Positions 25,006 to 34,413 of a stretch of DNA of 64,000 bases are shown piece by piece. The notes beneath the pieces are model-generated. The model made no database searches. It had not been told where the DNA came from and saw nothing but the letters and a program-made list of their open reading frames with translations. The position numbers and the translations under genes are program-made. This DNA is from Gimesia aquarii (lineage in GTDB: Bacteria > Planctomycetota > Planctomycetia > Planctomycetales > Planctomycetaceae): positions 3,535,501-3,599,500 of the forward strand of contig NZ_CP037920.1 in NCBI RefSeq assembly GCF_007748195.1, read 5' to 3'. Each line of letters opens with the position of its first letter. Position 1 is the stretch's first letter.

Positions 25006-26670
25006 GTGTTGAGTGTTTCAATACATCATCACAGGCGACGTTTCAGGACAGCGGTTGCCCATCTCTTTGTACTCCTGTTCGTTCTGCTTTCGTTGGCGAT
25101 TTTCCCATACGGCTCCATTTTTGCGTCCGAACCAAAACCCAATGTCCCCAGTGAGAGTCTTTCAGGCCAGATTGACCAGCTCATCGATCAGGCGAAAGAA
25201 CGGGAAGGAGTCGTTTCCGCACCTCGTTCGACCGATGCGGAATTTATGCGACGGGTCTCGCTCGACCTTTCAGGGAAAATTCCGCCTGTTTCCGAGTTAC
25301 GTCTTTTTCTTGCGGATCCGGATCCCAAGAAACGCGAAAAACTGATCAATCGTTTGTTAGACACTCCCGGTTTTGTCGTTCACTTTACCAATATCTGGCG
25401 TTCCATCCTTTTGCCGGAAGCGGGAACCGACCTGCAGGCACGGGTACAGATCCCCGAATTTGAAGCCTGGTTGCGATCTCAGTTGAGGGAGAATACCCAT
25501 TATGATGAGATCGTTCGACAAATCATCAATGCCCCTCTTGCTGTTAATCGTAATCAAGCAGAATCAGACACGTCACAGGGGTTAACGCCGCGGGCGTATT
25601 ATATTGCGAAGCAATTCAAGCCAGAAAGTCTCGCGGCCAGCACTTCACGCGCGTTTTTAGGCGTGCGAATTGAATGTGCGCAGTGCCACGATCATCCGTT
25701 TGATAAATGGAAACAAGAGCAGTTCTGGCAATATGCGGCTTTCTTTTCAAACGTGGCTCCTGCGCAACAGGGAGGGGTGGGCGCTGTTTTGAACGTCACA
25801 GAAGTTGTAGGAAAACCGCAAATCAAAATTCCCGATACAAATCGGCTCGTTGAAGCCAGTTTTCTTGATGGAGTCCAGCCTGATTGGGAACAAGAACAAC
25901 TCAATCCACGTCTGCGACTCTCCGAGTGGGTCACCTCACCTGAAAACCCGTACTTTGCGAAAGCAACAGTCAATCGCGTTTGGAGTCTCTTTTTTGGCCG
26001 TGGCCTGATTGATCCCGTTGATGATTTTTCAGCGTCGAATCTTGCCACACATCCCAAACTGCTTGATCTGCTGGCAACGAAGTTTCAGGAACATGATTAC
26101 GATTTGAAATATCTGATTCGTGAAATTGCAAACAGCCAAACTTACCAGCTGACCAGCCGCCAAACAGATCCGAGTCAGTCTCGTACTGAATGGTATGGAA
26201 AGATGCCAACACGTGGATTAACGGCAGGACAAATCTTTGCCAATCTGATTCAAGCGACAGGTTTTTTTCAACAAACGACAGAGGCGAATGGAAATCTGTT
26301 TGGGCCTGGAATGAATGACCCCCAGACCGAAATCTTTGAGTTATTTAAGTCTGACTCTGAGAGTCGACTGGAACCCAGGGCAACTATTTTACAAGCACTG
26401 GCTCTGATGAATGGTACCTTTGTGACGAATGCGACCAGTCTGGAACAATCAGACGTATTTACGGCCATCGTTGATTTTCCAGGACTTTCTGTCGAACAAA
26501 AAATTGAAGCATTTTTCCTGTCTGCTTTAAGTCGTAAACCTACGGACGCTGAATCGCAGCGTCTTGCAGATTATGTGAAGTCGCAAGCTTCGGAAGAGGA
26601 CAGAACACACGCTTATGCAGATTTATTTTGGGCGTTATTAAACAGTAGTGAGTTTTTGTTGAACCATTAA
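25006..26670 (+). CDS. DUF1549/DUF1553 exported protein
   Basis: 554 residues, GTG start at 25006. Signal peptide: FVLLFVLLSLAIFPYGSIFA (cleavage near residue 41). DUF1549 begins with REGVVSAPRSTDAEFMRRVSLDL and includes VRIECAQCHDHPFDKWKQEQ (near 220), whose CxxCH resembles a haem-c site; DUF1553 follows, with SEWVTSPENPYFAKATVNRV and FGRGLIDPVDDFSASN (about 330). The usual N-terminal PSCyt1 cytochrome domain is absent. These proteins abound in planctomycetes, but their biochemistry is unknown. The EF-hand gene starts one base after the stop, so they are co-expressed. Confidence 0.9.
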   Translation: MLSVSIHHHRRRFRTAVAHLFVLLFVLLSLAIFPYGSIFASEPKPNVPSESLSGQIDQLIDQAKEREGVVSAPRSTDAEFMRRVSLDLSGKIPPVSELRLFLADPDPKKREKLINRLLDTPGFVVHFTNIWRSILLPEAGTDLQARVQIPEFEAWLRSQLRENTHYDEIVRQIINAPLAVNRNQAESDTSQGLTPRAYYIAKQFKPESLAASTSRAFLGVRIECAQCHDHPFDKWKQEQFWQYAAFFSNVAPAQQGGVGAVLNVTEVVGKPQIKIPDTNRLVEASFLDGVQPDWEQEQLNPRLRLSEWVTSPENPYFAKATVNRVWSLFFGRGLIDPVDDFSASNLATHPKLLDLLATKFQEHDYDLKYLIREIANSQTYQLTSRQTDPSQSRTEWYGKMPTRGLTAGQIFANLIQATGFFQQTTEANGNLFGPGMNDPQTEIFELFKSDSESRLEPRATILQALALMNGTFVTNATSLEQSDVFTAIVDFPGLSVEQKIEAFFLSALSRKPTDAESQRLADYVKSQASEEDRTHAYADLFWALLNSSEFLLNH

Positions 26671-26671
26671 A

Positions 26672-28363
26672 ATGCAACACATCTTCAGAAAATTTTGTTG
26701 GATGCTGGTTGTCTGTCTGTGGGGAATGATTGGAAATTCCCACATGCTGGCAGGTGAAGTACGACCTGAAGCTAATGATGATCAACACAAACATGCAGCA
26801 CAAAGAATTGTGTTACTCGCGCCTTCTGCACCCTTCATCATTGAATTAAGTGTGCTGGTTGACAAAGAAACTTTTCGTACGACGACGACCGATTACATTG
26901 ACAGGCTGTTTCGTTCACTGGATCGTGATCAAAACAATTTTATCGATCTCAAGGAAATGGAAAACGTTCCGGCCTTTGGCATTAAACAATATGACCAGGG
27001 GACTCCTGCCCAGCGCATGAAAAAACTTGAGTTTCCGCCAATGGATAATCGACTCAGTCTGGCTGAATTTGCTTCGTACCTGCACAGCGCCCAGGGAACT
27101 GCGTTTCGGATTACAGGTACTCCGTCACGTACTTCTCAAGCGATCGAATTGTTTCGCAAATTGGATCAGAATGGTGATGGTTCGATTAGCGATGCGGAAT
27201 TCATGGCAAGTTCGAAAACGCTTTTCATGTATGATCGCGATGAAGATGAAGTCTTTAATGTCGCCGAGCTACAGCCGTTTGGGAGTGATCCCAACAGAGT
27301 CGGTGCGCAGCCGGTTGTTCGTCAGGTTGTGGAAACACCATTTCGCCGCTTAGACAATGATCAATCAATTAAAGATTCGATCTCTGAGTTATTCAAGAAA
27401 TATGTTGAGCACGCGAATGCTGAGAAAACTACACTCTCAGTGAATTGTTTCAAATCGGGAGATCCTGATGCCATGGCGCGCGTGCAAAGTTTTGATCGTG
27501 ACAGAGATGGTTTTTTAAGTCACGATGAGCTGTTTGTCTACCTTCAAAATCCCGTTATCGATGTCCAGTTACAAATTACACTACCACGGAAGCAAAGATT
27601 TCGTCCCCAACTGAAATTACTTAAAAAACAGTCGAATCGGATGAGTGAGATTGAACCCGTCTCAAACTCTAAGTTAAAATTACGCGTAGATGGCCTTCTT
27701 TTGGAACTGAGAGCGAAAAGTTCGCGTCATATGTTTGCGGACAACGTCCGTTTTTATCAGACACGATTTCGCGTCGTCGATGCTGACAAGAATGGATATC
27801 TGAACCAATCTGAATTTATGCAGCTCAATATACCAAAGCTGGATTATAAGAATGTGGACCAGAATAAGGATGATATGTTGACCGTGAAGGAGCTAACAGA
27901 TTCTCTCATCAAAGATACCTTAGCTGTACAGAATCAGGTTGTCATGACCGTGCAAAATGATGGGAAATCGTTATTTGAAATTTTGGATACCGATCTGGAT
28001 CGGCGTTTAAGTCCACGTGAATTACAAAAAAGTGTACAACGTGTGCGAGAATACGATGGAAATCGTGATCGTTCGCTGGATGTGTCTGAGCTCCGCGGGC
28101 ATTTCAAATTAACATTCGAGTTAGGAAAACCTGAGTTATTTGTATTTGATCCACGAATGAATTCGATGGCTATGGGGCAGGGGAGAGCGGTGCAGCGCAC
28201 ATCAAGCGGACCACGCTGGTTTCAACGTATGGATCGAAATCGTGATGGTGATATTTCTCCCAGGGAATTTCTGTTTGATCCCTCTTTATTTATAAAACTC
28301 GATACGAATCACGATTCTCTGATCAGTCCTGCGGAGGCAGAGGCGCTAAAAGATAATCAATAA
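26672..28363 (+). CDS. Exported protein with ten EF-hand calcium-binding loops
   Basis: 563 residues; signal peptide MLVVCLWGMIGNSHMLAG. Ten EF-hand-type loops can be read: DRDQNNFIDLKE, DQNGDGSISDAE, DRDEDEVFNVAE, DRDRDGFLSHDE, DADKNGYLNQSE, DQNKDDMLTVKE, DTDLDRRLSPRE, DGNRDRSLDVSE, DRNRDGDISPRE and DTNHDSLISPAE. Two (DTDLDRRLSPRE, DRDEDEVFNVAE) lack the glycine at loop position 6, so some hands may not bind. It is separated by one base from the DUF1549/1553 gene. Calcium binding is inferred from the loops; no other domain is recognised. Confidence 0.9.
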   Translation: MQHIFRKFCWMLVVCLWGMIGNSHMLAGEVRPEANDDQHKHAAQRIVLLAPSAPFIIELSVLVDKETFRTTTTDYIDRLFRSLDRDQNNFIDLKEMENVPAFGIKQYDQGTPAQRMKKLEFPPMDNRLSLAEFASYLHSAQGTAFRITGTPSRTSQAIELFRKLDQNGDGSISDAEFMASSKTLFMYDRDEDEVFNVAELQPFGSDPNRVGAQPVVRQVVETPFRRLDNDQSIKDSISELFKKYVEHANAEKTTLSVNCFKSGDPDAMARVQSFDRDRDGFLSHDELFVYLQNPVIDVQLQITLPRKQRFRPQLKLLKKQSNRMSEIEPVSNSKLKLRVDGLLLELRAKSSRHMFADNVRFYQTRFRVVDADKNGYLNQSEFMQLNIPKLDYKNVDQNKDDMLTVKELTDSLIKDTLAVQNQVVMTVQNDGKSLFEILDTDLDRRLSPRELQKSVQRVREYDGNRDRSLDVSELRGHFKLTFELGKPELFVFDPRMNSMAMGQGRAVQRTSSGPRWFQRMDRNRDGDISPREFLFDPSLFIKLDTNHDSLISPAEAEALKDNQ

Positions 28364-28416
28364 GACACCACTAATTGATAGCAGGTAATCCTTCTACCAG
28401 ATGAGGGGAAGCGAAA

Positions 28417-30045
28417 ATGAAATCTATGGATAAATCAAATCATCTCATTCAACAGGTGCAACGACGTCTGGCCATCGCGAGTTGGGGGCGTAGCCTGTTT
28501 ATTGCATTCGTTTGTTCTTTAGCTGCTTACCTAGCAGTCTTGTTGTATAGTCGTTTTTCGGGCTATCTCAGAGACTGGTTTACTTTGGAATCGGCTGGCG
28601 TTGTCTTAATTGCAACATTCTTGTTGGCTTGTCTGATCTATCGCAAACCAGGCAAAGAGCAAGCCGCACGGCTCATTGATCAAAGCCAGGGAACAAAAGA
28701 CCTGTTTTTAACCATGACAATGTTGGAAAGTGCAGTCGGCAACTACAAGCCGCTGGTTGTGAAGGACGCAGAACAGAAAGCGGGAAAAATCAGGCCTGCT
28801 CAGATTGTCAGTTTTGAGTGGGGCAAGCGTTTAGCCGTTTCATGCGCGGGAGCCGTTTGTCTGTTTTTAGTATTACAATATGCTCCGCAGTTTGATCCAT
28901 TTGGCAAAGTTGAAGCTGCCGAGGTTGAAAAAGAAAAAGTAAAAGAATTCGAAAGTTCTAAAAAAGCAACCAAAGCCAGAATGGCTGACTTAAAGAATAA
29001 AGATAACGGAGAAGGGGACGAAGAGTCTAAAGATGTCAAAATGGCTGTGGAAAATTTGAAATCCGATTTTCGAAAAATGAAGCCTGGGAAAAAACAACAG
29101 AATTCGAAGACTCTCGCCGGGCATCAGAAATCTCTGGGTGGTAAGTGGCGGAAGATTGCTGAAGAGAAAATGAAAGGTCTGATGATGAAAAGCGATCAGG
29201 CTCAGAAATTTGGGGGAATGTCGAAAAATGAAGGCATGAAGAAGTGGAATAAGGAACTACAGGAAGGTTCGACGCAATCTCTCACAAAAGAAATGGATGA
29301 ATTAAAAGAACAGCTGAAGCGATTGATGAAAGAGACTGATCCTGTGAAACGGGAGCAGTTAAAAAACGAAATCCAGAAAAAACTAAAAGAAATGGAATCA
29401 TTCGCACGCGAACAAACAAACTCCAAAGCGATGGCCGCGGCATTGAAACGCGCTATGAAACAAATGCAAATGGCACAATCCAAAGGAATGAATCCAGATG
29501 AAGCATTCAAAGAAGCAATGCAATCTATGGATCTGGCCAAAATGGAACTGAAAGAAATCGCACAGTCTGCCAAAGATATGAAAAAGCTCGAAGAAGCACT
29601 GAAAGTGTTACAAATGGCCAAAAAGGCAAATGATAAATCTGGTCTGGATGGGGAAGCATGTGAAAACTGCATGAGTCTTGAAGATTATGAAGAACTGTAC
29701 GCAGAGATGATGGGAGAAATGGCGGGCGAAGGAGAAGGAACCGGTGGGGAAGGCCAGGGAGGCGGAGCCAAAGTTGATGAAGATGATACTGGCGACAAGG
29801 GATTCAAAACTGAAAAATCGAAATCGGCGATCACCGCTGGTAAAGTTCTGCTCTCATTCAAAACTAAGGGGCTCAGCGACCGGGGAGAGGCCAAAAAGAG
29901 CTATAACAAATTGATGACCGATCTCAAACAGGGCATGAGTGAAGCAATCATACAGGAGCAGATTCCCCCTGGTTATCATGAAGGAATCAAAAAATACTTC
30001 AATTCACTTGAGAAACAACCTAAAGAAACAACATCCAAGAAATGA
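28417..30045 (+). CDS. Membrane-anchored, lysine/methionine-rich coiled-coil protein
   Basis: 542 residues with two predicted helices near the N-terminus (SLFIAFVCSLAAYLAVLLYS and ESAGVVLIATFLLACLIYRK) and a third around 145 (LAVSCAGAVCLFLVLQYAPQ). The rest is a long charged coiled coil rich in Lys, Met, Glu and Gln (MKSDQAQKFGGMSKNEGMKK), with a Gly/Glu linker MAGEGEGTGGEGQGGGAKVD. It resembles DUF4175-type planctomycete envelope proteins. ATG has GAGGGGAAG upstream. The next gene starts inside its stop (ATGA overlap at 30042), which ties it to the iron-transport-type genes. Confidence 0.7.
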   Translation: MKSMDKSNHLIQQVQRRLAIASWGRSLFIAFVCSLAAYLAVLLYSRFSGYLRDWFTLESAGVVLIATFLLACLIYRKPGKEQAARLIDQSQGTKDLFLTMTMLESAVGNYKPLVVKDAEQKAGKIRPAQIVSFEWGKRLAVSCAGAVCLFLVLQYAPQFDPFGKVEAAEVEKEKVKEFESSKKATKARMADLKNKDNGEGDEESKDVKMAVENLKSDFRKMKPGKKQQNSKTLAGHQKSLGGKWRKIAEEKMKGLMMKSDQAQKFGGMSKNEGMKKWNKELQEGSTQSLTKEMDELKEQLKRLMKETDPVKREQLKNEIQKKLKEMESFAREQTNSKAMAAALKRAMKQMQMAQSKGMNPDEAFKEAMQSMDLAKMELKEIAQSAKDMKKLEEALKVLQMAKKANDKSGLDGEACENCMSLEDYEELYAEMMGEMAGEGEGTGGEGQGGGAKVDEDDTGDKGFKTEKSKSAITAGKVLLSFKTKGLSDRGEAKKSYNKLMTDLKQGMSEAIIQEQIPPGYHEGIKKYFNSLEKQPKETTSKK

Positions 30046-31085
30046 ATCAAAATGTAGGGGGGCGACCTGTTTCCGGATGGCGCATTCTGGCAATCGTCGA
30101 GTTTGTTGCCATATTAGCAATCGGATTGGTCTTTTTTTATCGCCAGCAGGACGAGGCTCTCGTTGTCTATTGCGCGCATGATGCCGTATTCTCCGAAGAG
30201 ATACTCAATGCGTTTGAACAAAAAACCGGAATCAAAGTCGAACCGCGCTTCGATACCGAAGCGACAAAATCATTGGGCTTGACAAATTTAATCATCCGGG
30301 AGCAAGATCATCCGCGCTGTGATGTCTTCTGGAATAATCAAACATTGGGAACAGCAACTCTGAAAGAACAGGGACTACTGGAAACGTATCAAGGCGACGG
30401 GTATGAGAGAATTCCCGCAAAGTTTAAAGACCCTGATGGAACCTGGACAGGCTTTGCCGCACGATTGCGAGTGTATATTACCAACACTGAAAAGCTGACA
30501 GCGACCAGGGAGAGCATCGAACAGAAACTCTCTGGCCCGCTAAATGACGTTGCTATTGCCAAGCCACTCTATGGCACCACATTAACTCACTTTACTGTTC
30601 TCTGTGATGCGTGGGGATTGGATCGACTAAAAACGTGGTATCAGTCCCTTCAGGAAAGAAACATTCAGGAGACTTCGGGCAACGCTGGTGTAAAGAATCT
30701 GGTGGCCAGTGGTTCCTGTGCCTTGGGGTTTACCGATACAGATGATTTTTTTGTTGCCGTCGATGATGGAAAACCAGTCGCTTCATTACCGATTACGGTC
30801 GACGAACAAACAATTCTCATTCCCAATAGCGTGGCCATTATCAAAGGCACAAAAAGACGAAAGCAGGCGGAAACTTTAGTCAATTATCTTCTGTCTGAAG
30901 AAGTGGAACTCAAATTAGCTCAGTCACAATCACGCCAGATACCTTTAGGGGATGTGAATTGGGACCAAGTTCCGACTGAAGTCAGAGAATTACAACCTTA
31001 TGTTAAGAATGCCTATCCTTTAGCGAATTTAGTCAAAGAACGAGAAAAAGTATTGGCCTGGCTCGAATCGGAGTATTTGAAATGA
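30042..31085 (+). CDS. ABC transporter solute-binding protein, ferric-iron (FbpA) type
   Basis: 347 residues with an uncleaved-looking N-terminal anchor (ILAIVEFVAILAIGLVFFYR). The mature part follows the periplasmic-binding-protein class used by FbpA/AfuA: VVYCAHDAVFSEEILNAFEQ, KTGIKVEPRFDTEATKSLGL, CDVFWNNQTLGTATLKEQGL and the tail VNWDQVPTEVRELQPYVKNA. Iron is the likely ligand by family, but 2-aminoethylphosphonate binders share the fold. Its stop overlaps the permease start (ATGA), and an ATPase gene follows, giving a complete importer. Confidence 0.85.
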   Translation: MNQNVGGRPVSGWRILAIVEFVAILAIGLVFFYRQQDEALVVYCAHDAVFSEEILNAFEQKTGIKVEPRFDTEATKSLGLTNLIIREQDHPRCDVFWNNQTLGTATLKEQGLLETYQGDGYERIPAKFKDPDGTWTGFAARLRVYITNTEKLTATRESIEQKLSGPLNDVAIAKPLYGTTLTHFTVLCDAWGLDRLKTWYQSLQERNIQETSGNAGVKNLVASGSCALGFTDTDDFFVAVDDGKPVASLPITVDEQTILIPNSVAIIKGTKRRKQAETLVNYLLSEEVELKLAQSQSRQIPLGDVNWDQVPTEVRELQPYVKNAYPLANLVKEREKVLAWLESEYLK

Positions 31086-32557
31086 GCTTGGCCACAATAT
31101 GTGGCGTGACCGTGTTACGCAGTCTGGTGATTTCGATTCTAGCAGTCTTCGTCTCCAGGCATTTGTCAAAACTTGTTGAAGCGAGGCATTCAAAACGTTC
31201 GTTTTTGTTGTTTGCTTTAATATTGGCTCCCTTATTGGTGCCTGATTTGATTGTGGGTTATGTCTGGTCGTTGATGGTTTTAAAACTGTCACAGTATCCT
31301 TTTTTAATCGAGTTGGTGTATTCAAGTCTTGTGTTACTGAAAGTGGTTCCCGTGGGAATTATTTGCTTCTGTTTTGCGGCTCCACCTCTGGTGACTTCAG
31401 AGGCCGACTTCATCCGGAAATCGGTTCGGTCCGCCTCTGCTCAGATTTCGGGAATCGCTGCGCAATGGAGTTTCTTCTTCTGGAAAAATGTGTTACGTTC
31501 TTTTCCCATCTGGGCACTCCTGTTTCTGCTCGCCTTTCAAGAATTTGAAATGGCGTCTCTTATTTACCGGGATTCATGGACTGTATCGATCTTTGATGCA
31601 CAGGCAAGAGGCGTCCCTCTTCACGAAGCACTTTCCTTTCTGAAGGTTCCCCTCTGTGTTGAACTATTACTCGTTACCGGAGTCGCACTCTTATTAAGTC
31701 GAATGCAAAAACAACCGCAATTCAAGCAGCATTCCGATTTCAGAAGCAATTCGGTCTTTTCACAAATGAGTTCGTTAGTCTATTTGCTGATTGCATTTTT
31801 AGTGATCGTGCTCATTCCATTCAGCTTGACCGGGGGAGGTGGGCTGCGTGCGATCGGGAGTTTGTTCCGAAACCAATTGCAGTTGATGGGCATCCTGCAG
31901 GAGAGTGGTTGGGGGCTGCTGTATGGAATCACCGCTGGAATTGCAGCCTGGGGGCTTGCTTCATTTTTCTTTTCGGAAAATCGATCTCGTCAATTAAAAA
32001 TGCTCGGCTTGATATTCTGCCTGCCGGGGTTGTGTGGTTCACTGACATTGGCACTGGTAATGGCGTCACTCTTTTTATCAGACTATGGTCACTGGTTATA
32101 TGATACCCCAGTGCCACTTTTTATCACTCTCGTATTGTTTCTGTTTCCCAGAGCTGCGTTCTTGAAGTTGATATTTCGATCTCAATGGCAGCGCGAACCT
32201 CTCTTTTTAGCTCGTTTATTAAGTCACTCCCCAAATCAGAATCAGATGAAAAATGGAGGACGTTTACAATGGATTGTAAGTGGGCGGATGCAATATTGGG
32301 CGGTGGTGTTGCTCGCATTCTGGGCCTATTGGGATGTAACGATCAGCTCTATTCTGGCCCCCAATAATGCAATGACATCTTCTGTTCGATTATATAACTT
32401 AATGCATTATGGCCAGAATTCGATTCTGTCGGCGATGACCTTTCTGAGTTTTTGCATCCCTGTGTTAGCCAGTCTTTTACTGTTACCCGTTGTCAAAAAG
32501 CTGTGGATGCTTACTTTAGATCAAAAGCACGTCACTAAAACTGTGTCAACTTCATGA
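31082..32557 (+). CDS. ABC transporter permease, ferric-iron (FbpB) type
   Basis: 491 residues with about 10-12 membrane helices in two halves, like the double permeases FbpB/AfuB. The EAA-like loops are recognisable: RSASAQISGIAAQWSFFFWK (first half) and NGGRLQWIVSGRMQYWAVVL (second, weak). The conserved signals are looser than in proteobacterial iron permeases. Starts inside the stop of the binding protein and ends inside the start of the ATPase gene (ATGA at 32554), so all three are translationally coupled. Confidence 0.82.
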   Translation: MSLATICGVTVLRSLVISILAVFVSRHLSKLVEARHSKRSFLLFALILAPLLVPDLIVGYVWSLMVLKLSQYPFLIELVYSSLVLLKVVPVGIICFCFAAPPLVTSEADFIRKSVRSASAQISGIAAQWSFFFWKNVLRSFPIWALLFLLAFQEFEMASLIYRDSWTVSIFDAQARGVPLHEALSFLKVPLCVELLLVTGVALLLSRMQKQPQFKQHSDFRSNSVFSQMSSLVYLLIAFLVIVLIPFSLTGGGGLRAIGSLFRNQLQLMGILQESGWGLLYGITAGIAAWGLASFFFSENRSRQLKMLGLIFCLPGLCGSLTLALVMASLFLSDYGHWLYDTPVPLFITLVLFLFPRAAFLKLIFRSQWQREPLFLARLLSHSPNQNQMKNGGRLQWIVSGRMQYWAVVLLAFWAYWDVTISSILAPNNAMTSSVRLYNLMHYGQNSILSAMTFLSFCIPVLASLLLLPVVKKLWMLTLDQKHVTKTVSTS

Positions 32558-34413
32558 ATATGAGAACTCAACAATCTGAATCTTCTCTATGGTCGCTGAA
32601 GCAAGTCAGTCTTCGCGGGGGATCCGGCGACCGTTTAGTTGACGTAGATCTTGAGATCCCTCAAGGCATCACTGCCATTATGGGATATTCGGGAGCAGGA
32701 AAAACATCTTTGCTGAACCTGCTGGTTGAGTATGAGCGTCCCCATCAGGGAAGTGTAGCACGTAGCAACCACTGTTTTCCGTCTGACTCTGCGGTCGAAA
32801 CTTTTTGGGTGCCGCATTCATTGGGTTTATGGCCACAATATGATGTTCAAGAACATCTGGTGCTGGTTCATCCTGCCCCCGAGACACTTAATGAAACCGT
32901 AGAAGAATTATTGAATGCTTTTCGTCTGACATCAGTCAGGAAAAAATATCCGGGGCAACTCTCTCAAGGCGAAGCATCCCGTTTATCGGTGGCTCGAGCA
33001 TTGGCCAGTCAGGCGAAGGTATTGGTCATGGATGAACCTTTAGTGCACGTGGACCAGGCACATTGGCCTTTATATTGGGATGCCATTCGCCACTATTGTG
33101 AAAAAAATAAAACTTCGCTGGTATTTTCAACACACATGCCAGAGTTGGTATTAAAAGAAGCACAGCATGTTGTCTGTTTAGATGAAGGAGCCGTGGTCTA
33201 TGCGGGGGCAGTGCATGATCTTTATTATGCGCCCCCATCGTATCAAATCGGGATGTATCTAGGACCGGTGAATGATCTTTCTGATGTGAAGATACAGTCG
33301 GATCAAAATCAATCAGAAACGATCACACTCGTCCGTCCGGAACAGCTAACGCTGATAAAAGAGGAGTCCAGTGAATGGGAAGTCCGCCAGACGACATTCA
33401 GTGGCGCGCTTGAGAAAGTCGAAACGGTTCATCATCAAACTCAATCAAATCAAACCTTTTACCATCGACCTCCACGTGCAACGTTGAAACCGGGGGATCG
33501 CATATCGATTCATTTGTTACTGCTCCTTTTTTGTTTGTTGACTTGCTTTGGTTGTCATTCGGATTCTGCTCCCGAACTTTCGTTTCCAAAGATTGTTCAG
33601 TGGTCCCTTCCTTCTGAGGGAACCAAGGTTCCTGCGCCGCGCAGTGTGAATGTCGGACCGAAGGAAGAACTTTATGTACTTGATAACGCCGGACGTGTCT
33701 TAGTTTATAATCCTGAGAATGAACTTGTCAGGAAATGGATGATGCCTGACTATGATGTTGGCAAACCGGAGGGAATTTGCTTCTTGAAGAATGGTCAAAT
33801 CGCAGTCGCTGATACCCATTATCACCGGGTTGTGTTTTTTGATGATCAGGGAAACGTCCAAAAAATGCTGGGGGAACAGGGAGAAGGGCCTTCGCAATTT
33901 ATTTACCCGGTTTCCATTGTTCAAGACCCCTCTGGTAACATTTATGTCGGCGAATATGGAGGCAATGATCGAGTTCAGAAATTCTCAGAAGAGGGCGAGT
34001 TTCTGTTAGAATTTGGAGAACATGGGACTGAACCGGGGCAGTTTGAACGGGCTTCCGGGATGGTCTGGCATCAGGGAAAAATCTATGTGGCAGATGCCAG
34101 TAATAATTGCATACAGGTATTTTCAGATGAAGGTGCCTTTTTAGAAGTTTTAGGCACGAAAACTGGGGGAATTCCACTCTATTATCCATATGACATTGCC
34201 ATTGATCGTTCCAAAGAGGAATTTTACATCGTGGAGTATGGGGCAGGCCGTATTACAAAAACAGATTTAGAAGGCAGAGTTTTAGGCAGATTCGGGAAGA
34301 CAGGCAGTAAACAAGGCGAATTCGTCACTCCCTGGGGAGTTACAGTAAATTCAAAAGATCAGGTGTTCGTGGCTGACACTGGTAATCGTTTAATCGTAAA
34401 ATTAATACCATGA
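32554..34413 (+). CDS. ABC ATPase fused to a lipoprotein-like NHL beta-propeller
   Basis: 619 residues in one uninterrupted frame. Residues 1-240 are an ABC ATPase: Walker A GYSGAGKTS, signature LSQGEASR, Walker B VLVMDEPL, H-loop STHMPE. Residues 250-320 look like a TOBE domain (TITLVRPEQLTLIKEE, then ATLKPGDRISIHL). The last TOBE strand runs directly into a hydrophobic core HLLLLLFCLLTCFGC (320-334), like a lipoprotein signal with a lipobox Cys334. Residues 345-619 are six NHL repeats (for example GKIYVADASNNCIQVFSDEG). It therefore spans cytosol and periplasm, or the propeller is made separately from a non-ATG start or freed by processing. Iron-type importer ATPases normally end after TOBE. 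Confidence 0.85.
   Translation: MNMRTQQSESSLWSLKQVSLRGGSGDRLVDVDLEIPQGITAIMGYSGAGKTSLLNLLVEYERPHQGSVARSNHCFPSDSAVETFWVPHSLGLWPQYDVQEHLVLVHPAPETLNETVEELLNAFRLTSVRKKYPGQLSQGEASRLSVARALASQAKVLVMDEPLVHVDQAHWPLYWDAIRHYCEKNKTSLVFSTHMPELVLKEAQHVVCLDEGAVVYAGAVHDLYYAPPSYQIGMYLGPVNDLSDVKIQSDQNQSETITLVRPEQLTLIKEESSEWEVRQTTFSGALEKVETVHHQTQSNQTFYHRPPRATLKPGDRISIHLLLLLFCLLTCFGCHSDSAPELSFPKIVQWSLPSEGTKVPAPRSVNVGPKEELYVLDNAGRVLVYNPENELVRKWMMPDYDVGKPEGICFLKNGQIAVADTHYHRVVFFDDQGNVQKMLGEQGEGPSQFIYPVSIVQDPSGNIYVGEYGGNDRVQKFSEEGEFLLEFGEHGTEPGQFERASGMVWHQGKIYVADASNNCIQVFSDEGAFLEVLGTKTGGIPLYYPYDIAIDRSKEEFYIVEYGAGRITKTDLEGRVLGRFGKTGSKQGEFVTPWGVTVNSKDQVFVADTGNRLIVKLIP

Noticed and set aside
29202-29672. 156-residue minus-strand ORF inside the coiled-coil gene
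   Set aside because: Ser/Phe-rich antisense of a Lys/Met/Glu-rich repeat; expected by chance in such composition.
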